A stretch of DNA of 13,526 bases from Halicephalobus mephisto (lineage: Eukaryota; Nematoda; Chromadorea; Rhabditida; Panagrolaimidae): NCBI GenBank assembly GCA_009193035.1, contig SWDT01000301.1, positions 1 to 13,526 of the forward strand, in the 5' to 3' direction. Every line of letters begins with the position of its first letter. Positions within the stretch are counted from its first letter, which is position 1. The notes under the pieces are model-generated. The model saw only the letters and a program-made list of their open reading frames with translations, made no database searches and was not told the DNA's origin. The position numbers were made by a program, and so were the translations under genes. This document shows positions 10,018 to 13,526 of this stretch, piece by piece.

Positions 10018-11221
10018 ATGGACAAATTCTTTCGTAGAGTTCTGCTATGTGTTTTAGCTCTATTGGCTTTATCCTATATAATATATATGAACATAGAAAG
10101 TGAAAATCACAAAACTGTGTTTATTCCAATACTTTCAAACTATTCAAATCCAATTGATTTCTCTCAAAAAAGATTTGATAAATTTATTTTTGCGTTAGAT
10201 TCTGGTGGTTGCGCTGGACTTGGAAACCAATTGTTCAGAATAGCAGCTCTTTATGGAATTGGGCTGTATCCTAACGTTAACAGAACTCCCGGATTAAGTG
10301 GGCGTAAAAATTGTCTTGAAAAACATGTCAAGGAATTTTCTGAGATAATGCCCAACGTTGTGAAGCTTGTTGAGTTTGAAGTAAGTTCTAGTGAGAAGAA
10401 TCTATGAAATAACTACTTATTTAAGGATTTAAGTGACGACAACTTTGCGACAACCACGTTTGGGAGACGAATGTATGAGAACCCAGAAGTGTAAGATTTT
10501 CTGTTGAAAGTAACTATGATTTTTTCTTTCCAGCATTCATGATGTACCTGATAAATATTTAGTCATCAACCATGGGTATCTCCATGGAATCAGATACTTT
10601 AGTCATGTCATGGATGAAATTCGGCAATTATTTGATTTCCATCCAAAATTGAAAGCTGAAGTGGAAGAATACGGAACTCAACTGTTCATATTCGATCAAT
10701 CATCACACAAAATGTGTGTTCATATACGAAGAAATGATTTCCTCAAACATCGGTTATTAGAAACAAGAACAGAATTTCTGATTCCAGCGATGAAAACTGT
10801 AAAGGACTTTCTCTCGGAGAAATATCCTGGAAAGCAGATTTCACTGATTTTCTTTACCGACGATGAGAAATATGTTGATTCATTGGAATTTCCAAAAGAT
10901 AATTATTTAAACGTTTATCGTCCGACTTTGTCTTCTCGAGGGGCCGTTATGTATTTTGGAATCAGGTATTGTGATTCTCTGCTGCAATCAGCAAGTGGGT
11001 CTTCATTTGCTTCTTGGATAGGGTTCTTGATGCCGGAAGGAAAGGACTTTTTCTACCACCGACGCGTTTTTAAAAACATCAAGGAAGACATGGGGAAGGA
11101 TTATGTCGATTACGAGAGACATCCTAAACATTGGAATATTCTCGAACTGGATGAATCTCAAAAGACTGTTTTCATTGATAATAGATGGAATTTCGAAAGA
11201 TATAACAAGCCTAATTTATAA
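10018..11221 (+). CDS. GT11 family alpha-1,2-fucosyltransferase-like protein, intact
   Basis: The exons are 10018-10380, 10426-10490 and 10534-11221, with introns of 45 and 43 bp (GTAAGT...TTTAAG and GTAAGA...TTTCCAG). The joined frame encodes 371 aa. A basic start (MDKFFRR) precedes a hydrophobic anchor at about residues 8-23, giving a type II Golgi topology. Family motifs are SGGCAGLGNQLFRIAALYG (62-80), HIRRNDF (206-212, the HxRRxD GDP-fucose motif), FFTDDE (249-254) and SASGSSFASW (294-303, equivalent to the S-TFSWW motif). N-glycosylation sequons lie at N41 and N88. GT11 enzymes transfer fucose from GDP-fucose, often in alpha-1,2 linkage to galactose. Nematodes carry many divergent copies, so acceptor and linkage remain inferred. 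A broken paralogue with the same last two intron positions lies at 1-928 on the opposite strand. No AATAAA is seen near the stop; GATAAA at 11224 is a possible variant signal. Confidence 0.92.
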
Positions 11222-12152
11222 AAGATAAAAGTTTCTGTGTAACTTTAAAAATATATTCTGATTTTGATAGCCAGAATCAGTAGTAGTTTCTTTAATTCAA
11301 CTTTTTTTTGAAAATAAGTCTGAAAGGATTGAACAAAGTTATTTTGCAGGAGCTGTTGAAACCAATATATGTAAATGTACAAATCAGTTTTCCATTAATA
11401 TTAAAACATTCTATATTCATATCAATCAGATTCACATCGAAGAAATTTCTTGTTCTGTTATTAAGCTTGTTAGTTTTCATATTCGAACTTTCATCAGAAA
11501 AGCTAGTTCTTAAATGAGTTTGAGTATCTATTTTTTTTAAAAATCCTTCCTAAAAGTCTCATAATTCATCTACTGATATAGTCTCAGTAGAGAAACCTAT
11601 GAAAAATAATGGTGACTATATTGAAGTAGCATTTGTCTCAGTTATCCATCTCTTTTAGTTCTCTATAAGAAGAATAAACTGTTTTACATCAGCAATACTA
11701 AGATCTTAAATAATATTCCTACTCAAGCTAAAAAAGTTGTTTTTATCCTACGTAGCATTACAGTATATAAAGTTCTTATATTTGTCTAAAATTCGAAAAA
11801 AGTTAAATTTCGAATGGTGAATTTGTGTTCAATCTGGTCTCTCGACATACTTTTTTAATATCATCCGTTCGATTTTCAGGTTTTTATGATTAAAGATTAT
11901 TATCAAATTAACAATACTAATCAAACCTCTACTTGACTTACTTTTTATGAAGAATGTATCTGGCTTAAATTTTTTATGTTACAGAAATATTGTTTTAGAT
12001 CTCCTAAAATTTTTAACAACTAAATTATTTCTATTTTTCAGAGCATGTGTGAATTACACAACGAATTTTATAAAAGTTTATTAATTTTATTATTTCGTAA
12101 GTTGAATCATTATTGTTTTTACAATCAAAATTCACCGCATTCATTGTTTGTG
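11222..12152. other. AT-rich intergenic region
   Basis: The open frames at 11292-11517 on both strands are hydrophobic or low-complexity and unrecognised. Two strong acceptor-like sequences on plus (GATTTTCAG ending 11879 and TATTTTTCAG ending 12041) are not followed by a convincing exon. No further exon of the minus-strand gene starting at 12377 could be assigned with confidence. Confidence 0.4.
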
Positions 12153-12377
12153 TCAGGATAAGTTTTGAAAGTGCCATTGCTCAACATCCACTTGATTCCA
12201 ACTCTCAGTGGCATTACCTATTTCATCGTAAAAACCTTCAATTTTCTTCCTTTCCTTGAAGAGAGTCAATTTAAAAATATTGTCTATTTGATTATTATAA
12301 CTAATCCAAATAAATCCACAAAACAATAAGGTTACACAAAACCCAATTTTGCCATATTCAGGACGTTGCCATTGCAT
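12153..12377 (-). CDS. Possible N-terminal exon or remnant of a type II membrane protein
   Basis: The frame encodes 74 residues: a short N-terminus (MQWQRPEYGK), a hydrophobic segment GFCVTLLFCGFIWI at about residues 12-25, then a hydrophilic stem-like region with one N-glycosylation sequon (NATE). This is the layout of Golgi glycosyltransferase or sulfotransferase N-termini, but no catalytic motif follows before the stop. The ATG is immediately preceded by GTTTTGCAG, a good nematode trans-splice acceptor, which is why I chose this start. The other two frames stay open past the stop (FKTYPDTNNECGEF, for instance), so the 3' end may be frameshifted or continue in a missed exon. Element 2 begins only 36 bases upstream of the ATG. 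The family is unknown; a chance frame cannot be excluded. Confidence 0.38.
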   Translation of the reverse strand: MQWQRPEYGKIGFCVTLLFCGFIWISYNNQIDNIFKLTLFKERKKIEGFYDEIGNATESWNQVDVEQWHFQNLS

Positions 12378-12386
12378 CTGCAAAAC
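12378..12386 (-). promoter_or_regulatory. Candidate trans-splice acceptor
   Basis: GTTTTGCAG on the minus strand directly abuts an ATG. This arrangement is common at SL1-spliced nematode genes. No transcript evidence is available. Confidence 0.4.
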
Positions 12387-12412
12387 TCATGGTTATTCTC
12401 AAATTTTTAATA

Positions 12413-13135
12413 CAGTGTGGCCCAAAAAAAAGACTACATCGAATTTTCTCGAAAACTAAAAGAGCTAGGAATGGCCTGTTTTGAAGGATGATAGTACTTA
12501 ATAGTAGTTACAGTTTGGCTGTACGATCAGCTTTGAGGGTCGCACCACGAAAAAGTTATTGTCGTTCTTAGAAACAAAATGCACTGTTTTTAGCCTCTTT
12601 TCTGCGCGCTTTCTCCCGTGACGCACAGGAGTTTTCAGAATCTGGTTTATGATTCATCTGAAAGCCCATCCTTCAGACTACAAGTGCTGAGGGTTTCAGA
12701 ATCCCAGCTCCACTGACGGCTTCAGGAGATCGATTTGAAGCCAAAAATTTTTTGGAATTTTTTTCTGACCGTCGACTTCCAGAAGCTACGAATGACTTGA
12801 ACGGTAACTTCAGGAGCTGAAACTTCACCTAATGGAACTTCAGAGTCTTTCTGATTTTTTCACCAAAAATCACCGGATTCTGAGGGGGTCGACTTTTTGA
12901 TCTTCTGTTAACCCAGCCCACTTGACTGGGGTCAAGTACCGCCGCTTTCAGAAAATCAGTAAAAATGAAGCGTAGAACACATAAGAGATGTGCTTGTAGG
13001 GGTAATCGACCTCGCTGAATCCAACGGTGATGTCGGATTCGCGGTATTTCTACGAAGGAAATTTTCATTTTAATATTTTATTAAAAATAACGACAACAGT
13101 AACAATCAGCTTTCAACAGTTGAATAACTGTTCAG
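12413..13135 (+). repeat. Left arm of element 2
   Basis: About 723 bp. The part from 12955 inward pairs visibly with 13347-13526 with roughly nine bases in ten matching by eye. The outer part would pair with sequence beyond the window. Confidence 0.8.
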
Positions 13136-13155
13136 AGTTCTGAAATTGGATCTGA

Positions 13156-13368
13156 AAAAGAAGCCATGCAAGAAGATCGCAGTCTACAAACTCAAGGGAA
13201 GTAAGTCGGCGAAGCCAAACCCTGAAAAAGTTGAAGGTTGCCATCAGAAAAATCTGGGATGAATTGACTCCAGCTGTTTGTCGTAGCTGGATCAGTGAGT
13301 TCAAGGAGCGGTTGTCAGTATGCAGCCGAGCAGGAGGGGAACACTTTGAACAGTTATTCAACTGTTGA
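13156..13368 (+). pseudogene. C-terminal remnant of a Tc1/mariner-type transposase
   Basis: An open frame of 70 codons ends with LKVAIRKIWDEL, then CRSWISEFKERL, then RAGGEHFEQLF. This follows the C-terminal pattern of mariner-type DDE transposases: LK-AI-K-WDEI, a conserved FPKRL-like helix, and a closing AKGGHFE motif. The catalytic core and DNA-binding region are absent. Upstream of about 13220 the likely transposase frame seems to be lost, since a different frame looks more protein-like there. The last codons run into the right arm, so the stop is supplied by the repeat. It cannot encode a working enzyme. The identity agrees with the TA target duplications and termini of the family. Confidence 0.65.
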
Positions 13369-13526
13369 AAGCTGATTGTTATTGTTATTGTTATTTTTAA
13401 TCAAATATTAAAATTAAAATTTTTTTCGTAGAAATATCGCGAATCCGACATCACCATTGGATTCAGCGGGGTCGATTACCCCTACAAACATATCTGTTTT
13501 TTGTTCTACGCTTCATTTTTCCTGAT
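13347..13526 (-). repeat. Inner right arm of element 2 (partial)
   Basis: It starts with TGAACAGTTATTCAACTG and mirrors the end of the left arm. It continues through the CGAATCCGACATCACC block and TCGATTACCCCTA to the window end. Confidence 0.8.

Larger units (their letters stand above)
12413..13526. mobile_element. Palindromic Tc1/mariner-type element 2, cut by right edge
   Basis: The element begins CAGTGTGGCCCAAAA after TA (12411-12412). Its left arm runs to about 13135 and is longer than that of element 1: the outer 480 bp match element 1, and the inner 240 bp add the CTTGAC hairpin region, a GGGGTAATCGACC block and a (AAC/AAT)n-like stretch. The right arm begins at 13347 and mirrors the left arm back to about 12955, where the window ends. 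A loop of about 211 bp holds a transposase remnant. If symmetric, the whole element would be about 1.65 kb. It is the longest copy in the window and probably closest to the parent of the short forms. Confidence 0.85.

Noticed and set aside
7434..11221. Operon of the GT49 and GT11 genes
   Set aside because: The genes are 1.3 kb apart, and the first has its own AATAAA; nematode operon genes are usually about 100 bp apart.
12829..13068. 79-codon minus frame in element 2
   Set aside because: It is inside the left arm; no protein motif, and the matching segments in element 1 are not open.
13113..13361. 82-codon minus frame
   Set aside because: It is antisense to the transposase remnant, which has recognisable family motifs on plus.

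Overview
The window looks like nuclear DNA of a nematode close to Caenorhabditis. It is strongly AT-rich. Its genes are split by 40-47 bp introns with GT donors and T-rich, AG-ending acceptors. All recognisable proteins belong to families that are greatly expanded in worms: GT11 fucosyltransferase-like enzymes, GT49 glycosyltransferases and nuclear hormone receptors. It is not bacterial, and no operon, CRISPR array or tRNA was seen.

Layout from left to right. 1-928 (minus) is a broken GT11 gene running off the left edge. 929-2617 is AT-rich and essentially gene-free. 2620-3682 is a complete palindromic DNA transposon (element 1) with arms of about 475 bp and a TA target duplication. 4274-4981 (minus) is a decayed nuclear hormone receptor. 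6194-6897 is an old, diverged copy of the same palindromic family (element 3). 7434-8720 (plus) is an intact three-exon GT49 gene (401 aa). 10018-11221 (plus) is an intact three-exon GT11 gene (371 aa), paralogous to the broken one. 12153-12377 (minus) is an open frame that looks like the start of a type II membrane protein. 12413 to the right edge is a larger palindromic copy (element 2) with the tail of a Tc1/mariner-type transposase at its centre.

The two intact genes encode predicted Golgi type II glycosyltransferases, and with the broken GT11 copy they form a small local glycosyltransferase cluster of the kind that turns over by duplication and loss. Nothing shows that they are co-transcribed or act in one pathway.

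The most unusual content is the palindromic family. Comparing the three copies suggests how short non-autonomous forms arose from a longer palindrome by one-sided internal deletion, in one case apparently at an 8-base microhomology. Several one-base differences are homopolymer length changes, so part of the apparent gene decay on the left could be sequencing error. I did not find a convincing new multi-gene system.
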